Below are positions 17,483 to 24,236 of a stretch of DNA of 32,871 nt, one piece after another. Within the stretch, counting starts at the first letter, position 1. Each line of letters opens with the position of its first letter. Below the pieces are notes generated by a model. The model ran no database searches. It was given only the letters and a program-made list of their open reading frames with translations, and had not been told where the DNA came from. The DNA comes from Pseudomonas kielensis (lineage in GTDB: Bacteria; Pseudomonadota; Gammaproteobacteria; Pseudomonadales; Pseudomonadaceae), in NCBI RefSeq assembly GCF_014236655.1, contig NZ_JACMYG010000044.1:1-32871 (forward strand), given 5' to 3'. Made by a program: the position numbers and the translations under genes.

Positions 17483-18238
17483 CTAAATATTGTAATGAGT
17501 GATGGCACCGTAGCGGAGCAACAGCGCCAATGTCGTCTCAAGGTTAAAAGGGACGTCCGTAGACACCGCATCAGCGAAGACAGCACCGCGGTGCAAATTT
17601 TCGATGAACTCCGCAGCACCGTGTTCTATGCGGACAACTACTACATCTAAATCTTGACGAATTAGCATGGCTGCTTCAGAAACATCCAGGTGTATGCTCC
17701 CTAAGGTGTTCTCCGGCGACAGATCTTGATGGGCCGCCCAGAGAGAAACCACGGCATATCGCGAACGCACTACATTGATAGATGGATGCAGAGTGAAACG
17801 CACCTGTGACAGGGTCGTTTCATTGCTTAACAACTTAGACAGTTCTGATATCGCTAAAGACCCCTCCTCAGCTGCGTGGTAGGTCTGTATATAGGCTACT
17901 TCTAGGCGTGCAAGATCTCCCAGATAAGGCAGCGCGGAAGCTGGTACAAAGTCACACACGTAGCTAGGGAACAAGTCACCGTACAAGGTTAGTACTGGTG
18001 AGCGGGGAGGATGGGCGCGCACGAACTGACCAGCCATAGCGCGGAAAAACTCCTCTCCGACGAGTGCTTGGGTGACGGGGAAGGTATCGGCCAACGCATC
18101 AATTAGGGAAACAATGACGTTATTTCTGTAAACCGCAAAACGTTGGGACGGGTCAGAGCCGTTCCAGGTAGTTAAGCCTGACGGGCACGCGGACGCTTCC
18201 TGCATTAAGCTTTCAGCAAAATCATCGTGAGCGCTCAT
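17483..18238 (-). CDS. bufC: DUF2063 (HvfC/BufC) partner of the MNIO enzyme
   Basis: 251 residues. The N-terminal DUF2063 domain is evident from RFAVYRNNVIVSLIDALADTFP and the FVRAHPPRSPVL segment. In bufferin-type systems this protein partners the MNIO enzyme and is thought to present the precursor peptide. Its ATG overlaps the bufB stop in an ATGA arrangement, so expression is coupled. The C-terminal half (about 150-251) is less conserved and ends in TTLALLLRYGAITHYNI. Confidence 0.86.
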   Translation of the reverse strand: MSAHDDFAESLMQEASACPSGLTTWNGSDPSQRFAVYRNNVIVSLIDALADTFPVTQALVGEEFFRAMAGQFVRAHPPRSPVLTLYGDLFPSYVCDFVPASALPYLGDLARLEVAYIQTYHAAEEGSLAISELSKLLSNETTLSQVRFTLHPSINVVRSRYAVVSLWAAHQDLSPENTLGSIHLDVSEAAMLIRQDLDVVVVRIEHGAAEFIENLHRGAVFADAVSTDVPFNLETTLALLLRYGAITHYNI

Positions 18239-19182
18239 ACAGATGCCTTCTCTGGCTCTGTAGCGGATGGCAGGGCCGGAAATAGCCGCCGAGTGATTGC
18301 GTCGGCCTGTTGAGCTTCGCTCAGTAACACCCTTAATTCAGGGATATCATTGTCGCGTTCGATCAAGGTCGGTTTCGGGCCAGTCAACCCCAAGGTAAAT
18401 GCATAGAGTTCCCACACAACTTTCGCAATCGGTGCGCCATGATTGTCAATTAGCAGCGGCGCTCCTTTCGTGTCTACCTCCTCAGCAAACCCTGCCAAGT
18501 GAATTTCACCCACTGCGTCGAGAGGCAAACCCAAGATGTACTCTCGTGCATCACCTCCGTGATTGACGCTGGATACATGTACATTGTTGACATCAAGCAA
18601 GAGCCCGCAGCCAGTACGACGTATGACTTGGTTTATGAACTCACTTTCGGTCATGGTCGAGGCTGTGTACTGAACGTAAGTGGCCGGGTTTTCGAGCAAC
18701 ATAGGCCGCCCCAAGCGCTCTTGCACACGGTCTATCTGCTCACACACTTGCGAGAGACTGAACGCTGTGTAGGGTAGTGGTAGCAGGTCGTTGAGGTATG
18801 TGCCGCCATGACTGGACCAAGCGAGATGTTCGGAGAATGCTTCTGGCTGGTAGCGATTTAGCAGTATGGCCAACCGAGATAGGTGTTCTTCATCAAGTGG
18901 GGCTTGCCCACCAATGGATAGACCTACGCCGTGGATAGACAGTGGATAGCGCGAGCGAATTATTTCCAGGTAATGGTGAAATGCCCCGCCTGCGACCATG
19001 TAATTTTCGGCATGGACCTCAAAGAAACCTATGTCTGGTTGCTCTGAAATTACCTCGCGAAAGTATTCGGACTTTAAGCCAATACCGGCACGGCATGGCA
19101 GCCTGGTGGGCGCTGTATGGGCAGCATCCACCAGGCAAAATCCGTCGCTAGGAGATTGAATCATAGGAACGCTCCGCGACAT
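18235..19182 (-). CDS. bufB: MNIO (DUF692) multinuclear iron enzyme, BufB type
   Basis: 315 residues. A DUF692 TIM-barrel enzyme with the family's metal-ligand blocks in order: FFEVHAENYM, LSIHGVGLSIGG, SEHLAWS, LLENPATYV, LLLDVNNVHVSS, GEIHLAGF and ERDNDIPEL. MNIO enzymes use iron to modify Cys residues of precursor peptides; in bufferins this gives thiooxazole groups that bind copper. The precursor gene bufA lies 12 bases upstream and the partner bufC overlaps downstream. The ATG at 19182 has a weak ribosome site; an in-frame ATG at 19164 has GGAGCG upstream and is an equally good choice. Confidence 0.9.
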   Translation of the reverse strand: MSRSVPMIQSPSDGFCLVDAAHTAPTRLPCRAGIGLKSEYFREVISEQPDIGFFEVHAENYMVAGGAFHHYLEIIRSRYPLSIHGVGLSIGGQAPLDEEHLSRLAILLNRYQPEAFSEHLAWSSHGGTYLNDLLPLPYTAFSLSQVCEQIDRVQERLGRPMLLENPATYVQYTASTMTESEFINQVIRRTGCGLLLDVNNVHVSSVNHGGDAREYILGLPLDAVGEIHLAGFAEEVDTKGAPLLIDNHGAPIAKVVWELYAFTLGLTGPKPTLIERDNDIPELRVLLSEAQQADAITRRLFPALPSATEPEKASV

Positions 19183-19194
19183 TTCAATTACTAA

Positions 19195-19491
19195 TCAGGC
19201 TTTCTTTTCCTTGAACTCCTGGTGTTGACCAAAGCCAGTCGCAGAAGTAGGCGATGCCGTTTGCTCGCAAGTCCCCTTGGGTACCATGGACCAAGAATTA
19301 CCCTGATAGTCGACTTTCGAGGTTCCCGCACAGGACGTGCCTGCGCCAGCCTTGCAATCGTTCTTTCCTTTAAGAGCTACACCGAAACACTTTTCGCCAT
19401 CAGCGGCGTGGGCGATGGTCGGCATTGCAGCAGCGGCTAACGCGGCACTCAACGCCAAGGCCAAGGTAGCGGTGGTCATCGTCTTATTCAT
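19195..19491 (-). CDS. bufA: Bufferin-type precursor (DUF2282), exported Cys peptide
   Basis: 98 residues with a signal peptide ending AHA at residue 29. The mature part has four Cys (35, 46, 54, 75) in the DUF2282 arrangement: EKCFGVALKGKNDC, then SCAG and GTCEQ. Known bufferins are ribosomal peptides whose Cys are converted by the MNIO enzyme and that sequester copper in the periplasm. The adjacent bufB, bufC and doxX genes make this assignment firm at the family level; copper binding here is inferred. The leader contains a putative ECF promoter at 19558-19585. Confidence 0.9.
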   Translation of the reverse strand: MNKTMTTATLALALSAALAAAAMPTIAHAADGEKCFGVALKGKNDCKAGAGTSCAGTSKVDYQGNSWSMVPKGTCEQTASPTSATGFGQHQEFKEKKA

Positions 19492-19557
19492 GAGACAGTT
19501 CCTTTAGGTCAGGATTGGGTTACGGTGATTTGCTTTTACTATTTGCCCTATGCGCTT

Positions 19558-19585
19558 TAGAGATCTCAAGCTGCGGTTTGTTACA
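19558..19585 (-). promoter_or_regulatory. Putative ECF sigma promoter of the bufferin operon (weaker -10)
   Basis: TGTAACAAACC begins at 19585 on the minus strand, identical to the extended -35 ahead of the sigma gene. At a sixteen-base spacing the -10 is TCTCTA; a better hexamer, GATCTC, sits at a fourteen-base spacing. The -35 is convincing, the -10 less so. It lies about 70 bases before the bufA start. Confidence 0.5.
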
Positions 19586-20032
19586 AGCAGAAATTCTTAA
19601 TTGTGGCATGAGTATCATCAGGGAAGGTCATTAGCCACCGCTGGCAAGACGACGGCCGACCGATCGCGGCTGAGTTTAGCTGCAACGGATCAATCGTTGC
19701 TTAGCGTCCTGGTCGGGTGAGCGACCCTAGCGAGGCTTCTGGGTCGAATTCCTGAATCGTCGGCTATCAGGAATGATCAAGTAGGTTTCGCGAGCTGATC
19801 TTTTTGACGCAAAATGTTCAATTAGCTCGGCAGCTTACTAAATTGGTCTCAAGTTCAGACGAAACCTGGCCATTGTCGCACTGTTGGGTAGGGTGATCTT
19901 AAGACAGAAACAATTCGGCTTTATGCTAAAAGTGTCTAGTTTAGTACTCGGAGCTAAGTTCTATCTTTGCGAGCCAATAAAATACCCCATTAAAATCTTA
20001 TAACAGAGAATATTGACGTCAAGTCATATCGT
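19586..20032. other. Intergenic region without recognisable gene
   Basis: About 450 bases between the bufferin promoter and the palindrome at 20033. No gene is apparent. It holds one short perfect inverted repeat, ATTCCTGA (19748-19755) with TCAGGAAT (19767-19774), of unknown purpose. Confidence 0.45.
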
Positions 20033-20062
20033 ACATGGCCCGTATTCGAATACGGGCCATGT
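20033..20062. repeat. Perfect 30-base palindrome
   Basis: The halves ACATGGCCCGTATTC (20033-20047) and GAATACGGGCCATGT (20048-20062) are exact reverse complements with no spacer. It lies 88 bases beyond the stop of the NPCAAK gene. There is no T-run on either side, so it is not an ordinary intrinsic terminator, though as RNA it could form a strong hairpin. It may also be a protein-binding site or a cruciform-prone element. Confidence 0.75.
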
Positions 20063-20150
20063 CGGTGCGACAAGTTGTATTGCACGTCAAATGCTCGAAT
20101 ACTTCTTTGACGCGGAGCAGCAATACCCTTATTGAATTTTTATCTCCAAC

Positions 20151-20456
20151 TTATTTTTTCTTGGCCGCACAAGGAGCCTTGGCGGCGCAAGGATTGGCTG
20201 CGCACGGATTTTTGGCTGCGCATGGGTTCTTACCAGCACAAGGATTTGTAGTGGTTTTCTTGCTTGCTGCACACGGATTTTTTGCAGCACAAGGATTTGC
20301 CATGGCTGCCGCAGGTGCTTTTGCCGCGCAAGGATTACAAGGGGTGGCAGCCATCACTGGACCCGCGAGGGATGCGGCAAGCACTGCCGCAGATACCATT
20401 GCAGCCAAAGGCTTGGCGATTTTCAGAGATGCCGTGGATACTTGAAATTTTTTCAT
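20151..20456 (-). CDS. Exported Cys-rich NPCAAK-repeat protein
   Basis: 101 residues. Residues 1-36 form a signal peptide (hydrophobic core AAMVSAAVLAASLAGPVMA). The mature part is low-complexity: nine Cys at 40, 43, 56, 62, 73, 79, 85, 90 and 96, nearly all in the unit NPCAAK or close variants, with a Lys tail. Regularly spaced Cys with no other hydrophobic residues suggest metal binding or a modified peptide rather than a folded enzyme. The ATG at 20456 has CAGGAG before it; the in-frame ATG at 20501 lies upstream of that site. It has its own promoter (20523-20550) matching the local ECF pattern. Function is unknown; a metal buffer is my inference. Confidence 0.8.
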   Translation of the reverse strand: MKKFQVSTASLKIAKPLAAMVSAAVLAASLAGPVMAATPCNPCAAKAPAAAMANPCAAKNPCAASKKTTTNPCAGKNPCAAKNPCAANPCAAKAPCAAKKK

Positions 20457-20522
20457 TGTGTTTCTCCTGACGGGTAAAAATCTAAATAGGTGCAATGACA
20501 TTCGTTGCCACTCACAGCTAGT

Positions 20523-20550
20523 CAGATGATTCAGCTGGTTTGTTGTTACA
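20523..20550 (-). promoter_or_regulatory. Putative ECF sigma promoter, TGTAAC-N16-CATCTG
   Basis: On the minus strand TGTAAC is at 20550-20545 and CATCTG at 20528-20523, sixteen bases apart, about 65 bases before the NPCAAK start. It is almost identical to the site of the radical SAM operon. Confidence 0.66.
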
Positions 20551-20866
20551 AAAAAAACGAGAAATAAATTCAGGCGCCAACGGCCTATGCCAGGCTCAGT
20601 AAAAATTTGCTAGCGTAGGTGCAAGTACTTCTGACTGTCGTCACGACAGGGAAGACAAAACGTCACCAAGTAGTCCGTTTAGTCCGACTAAGAAAACTCC
20701 CCGACGAGTAATTAATTCGGATTAAATAAATATTCTTCGCATGTCCTGTGTCTTTATATCAGAGCAAACGCCTTATTGTATGGCCACTGCGTGTTAGATT
20801 ACAGATGGAGTGAGGTGCTAACATGTCTATCACGGCAGTGGCTATTGGTTAAGTGCTGGAGGCTAC
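20551..20866. other. Intergenic region without recognisable gene
   Basis: About 315 bases between the NPCAAK promoter and the stop of the EGGSDR-repeat gene. I see no gene. Near 20635-20650 there is a short perfect inverted repeat, CTGTCGT-C-ACGACAG, too isolated to interpret. Confidence 0.4.
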
Positions 20867-21409
20867 TCACCCCACTAAAGTCTGCTGGTTTGCGGAGCTC
20901 GCCAGTTCTGTTGGTGGCCGTTCGAATAATAGTTGTTCGCGTCGCTCTAACAGACGATCACTGCCGCCCTCGGCGACCCTCGCGCGCCGCTCAAGCAATC
21001 GGTCACTACCACCTTCAGCGACTTTCTCACGCCGTTCAAGCAATCGGTCACTACCACCTTCAGCGACTTTCTCACGCCGTTCAAGCAGTCGGTCACTACC
21101 TCCTTCAGCGACTTTCTCACGCCGCTCAAGCAGTCGGTCACTACCGCCTTCAGTAACTTTTTCACGTTGCTCAAGCAGCCGGTCAGCGCCTCCTTCAGCG
21201 ATCCTCGTGCGTCGTTCAAGCAAACGGTCACTACCGCCCTCGGCGACCTTTGTGCGCTGCTCAAGCAATCGATCGCTACCTCCCTCTGCAAGATTGTGTT
21301 GAGCGGCGACTTGGCGTTGATGTTCGCTCAGAGTTTGAACGGCCATAGCACCTGTCGCGATGATCAACCCGATGGTTAGAAGTCTCAGGGAGCCTGTATA
21401 CGTTTTCAT
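20867..21409 (-). CDS. Exported protein with eight EGGSDRLLERR repeats
   Basis: 180 residues. A signal peptide or N-terminal anchor covers residues 1-23 (LLTIGLIIATGAMA). Residues 40-159 are eight tandem 15-residue repeats of consensus AEGGSDRLLERREKV, highly charged and probably helical between the EGGSD turns. The last 20 residues (FERPPTELASSANQQTLVG) are not repetitive. AAGGAGGATGACGTC precedes the ATG, an excellent ribosome site. I recall EGGSDR-type repeats from other Pseudomonas hypothetical proteins but know no function. Its promoter at 21445-21472 fits the local ECF pattern, and it is divergent from the sigma gene. Confidence 0.8.
   Translation of the reverse strand: MKTYTGSLRLLTIGLIIATGAMAVQTLSEHQRQVAAQHNLAEGGSDRLLEQRTKVAEGGSDRLLERRTRIAEGGADRLLEQREKVTEGGSDRLLERREKVAEGGSDRLLERREKVAEGGSDRLLERREKVAEGGSDRLLERRARVAEGGSDRLLERREQLLFERPPTELASSANQQTLVG
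20933..21292 (-). repeat. Eight tandem 45-base coding repeats
   Basis: The repeat region of the EGGSDR protein: eight in-frame 45-base units. The central units are nearly identical at DNA level and the outer ones have diverged (EQRTK, ERRTR, GGADR variants). This suggests recent unit amplification in the centre and possible length variation between strains. Confidence 0.88.
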
Positions 21410-21444
21410 GACGTCATCCTCCTTCGGATGTGACTGTCATGAAT

Positions 21445-21472
21445 AGGATGACGCGCCGAGCTCGTCGTTACA
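21445..21472 (-). promoter_or_regulatory. Putative ECF sigma promoter, TGTAAC-N16-CATCCT
   Basis: On the minus strand TGTAAC is at 21472-21467 and CATCCT at 21450-21445, with sixteen bases between. It lies 35 bases before the start of the EGGSDR-repeat gene. It is back to back with the site for the sigma gene at 21509-21536. Confidence 0.62.
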
Positions 21473-21508
21473 GCTAATGCAGTTATTTCTATAACCTTAG
21501 AAATGACC

Positions 21509-21536
21509 TGTAACAAACCCTGCCTCGGAACACTCA
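21509..21536 (+). promoter_or_regulatory. Putative autoregulatory promoter of the ECF sigma gene
   Basis: TGTAACAAACC starts at 21509. At a sixteen-base spacing the -10 is CACTCA, a weaker match than the CATC sites. It lies about 70 bases before the sigma start. Autoregulation is common for ECF factors, so the location supports the call more than the -10 does. Confidence 0.5.
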
Positions 21537-21606
21537 ATTTATGAGGGCACTGTCCTGTAGCTCATTTGGCCACTATGCTTGGCACCGCCATGACTAGGAG
21601 AGTGAG

Positions 21607-22212
21607 ATGGACGACGAACAGGAAATGATCCAACGCTTAAAGCGTGGAGACCCAGCGGCGTGTGAGACGGCAATCAAAGCTCATCATCGTTTTTTGATTG
21701 CCATGACGGTCCCTTTGGTCGGTCGTGATCTGGCTGATGACGTGGCTCAGGAGACGTGGATCAAAGCTTTTGCAGCTGTTGAAAAATTTGAAGGAAGATC
21801 GGCGTTTCGTACGTGGCTAGCGAGAATTGCGCTCAATGAGGCTAGAGCGATGCGTCGCAAGTACAGTCGTGAGGTTTCTCTAGACAGTTGGGGAGTAGAT
21901 CCTGGCTCCCCTATAACTCAACGCTTCACTGATGATGGGGCCTGGAGCACGCCTCCATCGCAATGGCACCATGAGACGCCAGAGGAGATCCTTACGGAAG
22001 CTGAGTTGCAAGAATGTATTCGTAAGCACTTGCACAAGCTTCCAAGTGATCAGCAGTCGGTAGTCATGATGCGAGAGTTGGCAGGACTTGAGTTTAATGA
22101 AATTGCTCATGCATTGGGTCTTGCAGAGGGTAATATTCGTGTGTTGTTACACCGTGGACGACAACGAATGCATACAATGCTTGAGCACTTTGAGGAGGAA
22201 GGGACATGTTGA
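21607..22212 (+). CDS. ECF-type RNA polymerase sigma factor
   Basis: 201 residues with the two-domain ECF layout. Region 2 spans about 20-85 and contains DLADDVAQETWIKAF and RSAFRTWLARIALNEAR, the DNA-opening and -10 recognition surface. Region 4 spans about 135-190 with LPSDQQSVVMMRELAGLEF and the helix-turn-helix EIAHALGLAEGNIRVLLHRGRQRM. Between them is a longer linker than usual (about residues 92-130, Ser/Asp/Trp rich). AGGAGAG lies before the ATG. Its stop overlaps the start of the small zinc-finger gene by seven bases, the usual sigma/anti-sigma pairing. I infer that it recognises the TGTAAC-N16-CATC promoters of this window. Confidence 0.92.
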   Translation: MDDEQEMIQRLKRGDPAACETAIKAHHRFLIAMTVPLVGRDLADDVAQETWIKAFAAVEKFEGRSAFRTWLARIALNEARAMRRKYSREVSLDSWGVDPGSPITQRFTDDGAWSTPPSQWHHETPEEILTEAELQECIRKHLHKLPSDQQSVVMMRELAGLEFNEIAHALGLAEGNIRVLLHRGRQRMHTMLEHFEEEGTC

Positions 22213-22433
22213 CGTGTCGCGAAATGTCAGAACTTGGCTCAGATATTATTGATCATCGACTAACCTTTAAAACGCGTCTCGGGGTACTTATGCATTTAAG
22301 TATGTGTGTACGCTGCCGCAATTATATAAAACAGCTAGAGCTGACCTCGAACACACTTAAAAAAATCTCTATCGATGACGAATATGTCGATACAGACTCC
22401 ATACTGAAGTCTGTCCGCAAGCCTGATGCCTGA
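22206..22433 (+). CDS. Small zinc-finger anti-sigma factor
   Basis: 75 residues with the zinc-binding anti-sigma signature HxxxCxxC at His30, Cys34 and Cys37 (HLSMCVRC), plus Cys4. There is no membrane segment, so it would be a soluble, cytoplasmic anti-sigma that holds the ECF factor and could respond to redox or metal through the Cys. It overlaps the sigma gene by seven bases, so translation is coupled. Length and motif match short zf-HC2 proteins seen after ECF genes in proteobacteria. The signal it senses is inferred. Confidence 0.82.
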   Translation: MLTCREMSELGSDIIDHRLTFKTRLGVLMHLSMCVRCRNYIKQLELTSNTLKKISIDDEYVDTDSILKSVRKPDA

Positions 22434-22726
22434 GTTTGGAGGCTTCAAGCAATGACATTGATGCGGAAAATAAGTGTGTGTGATCTAACCCTCCTGCGTG
22501 GTGATGCCGCAATAGTGCGTCTGCGTGGGTGGCCACCTACGTGGGCCCGCAAGCAGTATACAGATTTCGCTTGTTGTGCATTATTGTTTAGAGTTGCTGA
22601 GACTAACTCTCTTGCGACCTTTAGTTGTACTGGGGTTTGAATTAATCATGTTTCTAGATTGCACTTCCGAACCGTCCATTCTTAAGGGTCTCAATGCAGC
22701 GTTCGCGTGATGGGTAAATTAATGGT

Positions 22727-23817
22727 GGCGGTTGCAGAAGCTGAGTGCAACACGGCTATTGAGTTAAAGCAGGAGCAGCATGATGCATCCCCATCACTTC
22801 TGTAATCACCTCAATCGGACATTTGTAACCGAAGCGTTTGCGGGGACGAATATTCATTTGATACGAAATGGCATCCAACGCTTCCTGACTATGTACCGAC
22901 AAGTCCGTGCCCTTGGGCAGGTACTGGCGAATCAAGCCATTAATGTTTTCATTACTGCCGCGCTGCCAAGGGCTATGCGGGTCACAGAAGTAAATCGCCA
23001 CCCCAGTGTTCTGCGTGATTTCAGCATGTTTTGCCATTTCGCGGCCTTGGTCATACGTCATGCTTTTACGCACCGCCAGCGGCATGCTGTTCAGTGCTGC
23101 ACTGAAGCCTTGAACAGCAGAAGTAGCCGTAGCATCGTTCATTTTTACCAACATCAAATAGCCACTCGTGCGTTCCACAAGAGTACCGACAGACGACCCA
23201 TTATCTTTGCCCTTAATCAGGTCGCCTTCCCAGTGACCGGGCATCAAACGGTCTTCGATTTCCGGAGGGCGCACGTGAATACTGACCATCTCCGGGATCT
23301 GTCCACGACGATCAACCCCACCAGAACGTGGCCTACGGGTACTTTTTCCCTGACGAAGGCACTGGATCAGTTCTTTGCGCAACTCCCCTACAGGCAACGC
23401 ATAGATGGCGTTGTAGATCGTTTCGCGGCAGACGTAGGCTTCTTCAAAATTGATTTTCATAAGGCGCAGCTTGCCCGCGATTTGGTCGGGAGAAAAGCGT
23501 TCTCGAAGCAAGTGGATAACCAGCTCAAAGCGCTCATTACCCATGATCAGTTTCTTGAGCGGTCGACTGCCTATGCGCCGACCACGAGTAAACGCTTGAG
23601 CCTCGTGGGCCGAATAATTGCCAGGAAGTTGATTTCGACGAAGCTCACGACTGATCGTGGACGGGCTACGCCCCAGCAACCGGGCTATTTCGCGCTGGCT
23701 GAGTTTCTTGTATTGCCCGACTTGAATGGTCGCGCGTTCTTCGATGCTGAGTTCTGTATAGGACATGGCTGCACCTTACCGAAGGGTGAGGTGTTGCACT
23801 CAGTTTTCGCGGCCGCC
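22727..23817 (-). mobile_element. Complete IS30-family insertion sequence
   Basis: About 1,091 bases bounded by imperfect 27-base inverted repeats (22727-22753 and 23791-23817). Both start GGCGG and share the inner block CTGAGTGCAACAC; 22 of 27 positions agree. A three-base GGT flanks each side (22724-22726 and 23818-23820), consistent with the short target duplication of IS30 elements. It carries one intact transposase gene. It sits between the anti-sigma gene and the transferase operon and looks recent. Confidence 0.9.
22756..23766 (-). CDS. IS30-family transposase
   Basis: 336 residues, full length for IS30. The N-terminal helix-turn-helix reads LSIEERATIQVGQYKKLSQREIARLLGRSPSTISRELRRN. 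The DDE catalytic domain has EGDLIKGKDNGSSVGTLVERTSGY, the MTYDQGREMAKH segment and the C-terminal SPWQRGSNENINGLIRQYLPKG with the last acid. No frame break is visible, so it may be active. Terminal repeats lie just outside each end of the gene. Confidence 0.95.
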   Translation of the reverse strand: MSYTELSIEERATIQVGQYKKLSQREIARLLGRSPSTISRELRRNQLPGNYSAHEAQAFTRGRRIGSRPLKKLIMGNERFELVIHLLRERFSPDQIAGKLRLMKINFEEAYVCRETIYNAIYALPVGELRKELIQCLRQGKSTRRPRSGGVDRRGQIPEMVSIHVRPPEIEDRLMPGHWEGDLIKGKDNGSSVGTLVERTSGYLMLVKMNDATATSAVQGFSAALNSMPLAVRKSMTYDQGREMAKHAEITQNTGVAIYFCDPHSPWQRGSNENINGLIRQYLPKGTDLSVHSQEALDAISYQMNIRPRKRFGYKCPIEVITEVMGMHHAAPALTQ

Positions 23818-24137
23818 GGTTATAGTTTTTCGCTAATTAATCATCAACATACTCATTCCGCCATGATAGTTTCTGCGCGTTACTTCTTTACTGGTGTATT
23901 GGCACGATTTCAGGTTGATATTTAGGCTGATCTCCTGGCGTGCAGCAATGCGGCAACCTGTTAATCACTTACAATGTTATTATAACCGAAATTGCGAGAT
24001 GAATCTGCTGCCAATCTTCAGCTCTCGTCCTTCTGAATCGGACATTATCATTTTCACAAGATGCAGGACCGTAAGCCGCCCTTAGAGCATACTGAGCTGC
24101 GCGAGGGAGGGGAGAGAGCGGAAATTTTTACTGTGGC
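23818..24137. other. Gap between IS30 and the next promoter
   Basis: About 320 bases with no gene that I can support. It may be the former continuation of the region after the anti-sigma gene, now separated from it by the IS30 insertion. Confidence 0.4.
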
Positions 24138-24165
24138 CGTAACATTTTCAAACCTTTTCTATCTG
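24138..24165 (+). promoter_or_regulatory. Putative ECF sigma promoter, CGTAAC-N16-TATCTG
   Basis: CGTAAC at 24138-24143 and TATCTG at 24160-24165, sixteen bases apart, differ by one base each from the consensus TGTAAC and CATCTG. It lies 72 bases before the first transferase gene and probably drives the four-gene operon to 27335. Confidence 0.55.
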
Positions 24166-24236
24166 ATGTAGATAGCCGCGCTCCATACTGGGTTGAATGG
24201 AGGCTTTTTTGTTCAACGTAAACGACGGAGATCTGT

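Noticed and set aside
19502..19530. CGTAAC just before bufA as the operon's ECF promoter
   Set aside because: Sixteen bases on, the sequence is the GGAACT near the ribosome site, which would leave almost no leader; the TGTAACAAACC at 19585 is better placed.
20035..20445. Plus-strand open frame with AAQG/AAHGF repeats opposite the NPCAAK gene
   Set aside because: It is the antisense shadow of the Cys-repeat gene; no ribosome site, and the minus-strand gene has signal peptide, ribosome site and promoter.
20933..21292. The 45-base tandem repeats as a CRISPR array
   Set aside because: The units are contiguous in-frame coding repeats with no unique spacers.
20853..21302. Plus-strand Ser/Arg-rich repeat frame opposite the EGGSDR gene
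   Set aside because: Its periodicity is inherited from the 45-base repeats of the minus-strand gene, which has signal peptide, strong ribosome site and promoter.
22780..23925. Long plus-strand frame across the IS30 region
   Set aside because: It lies antisense to the intact IS30 transposase and has no recognisable domain.
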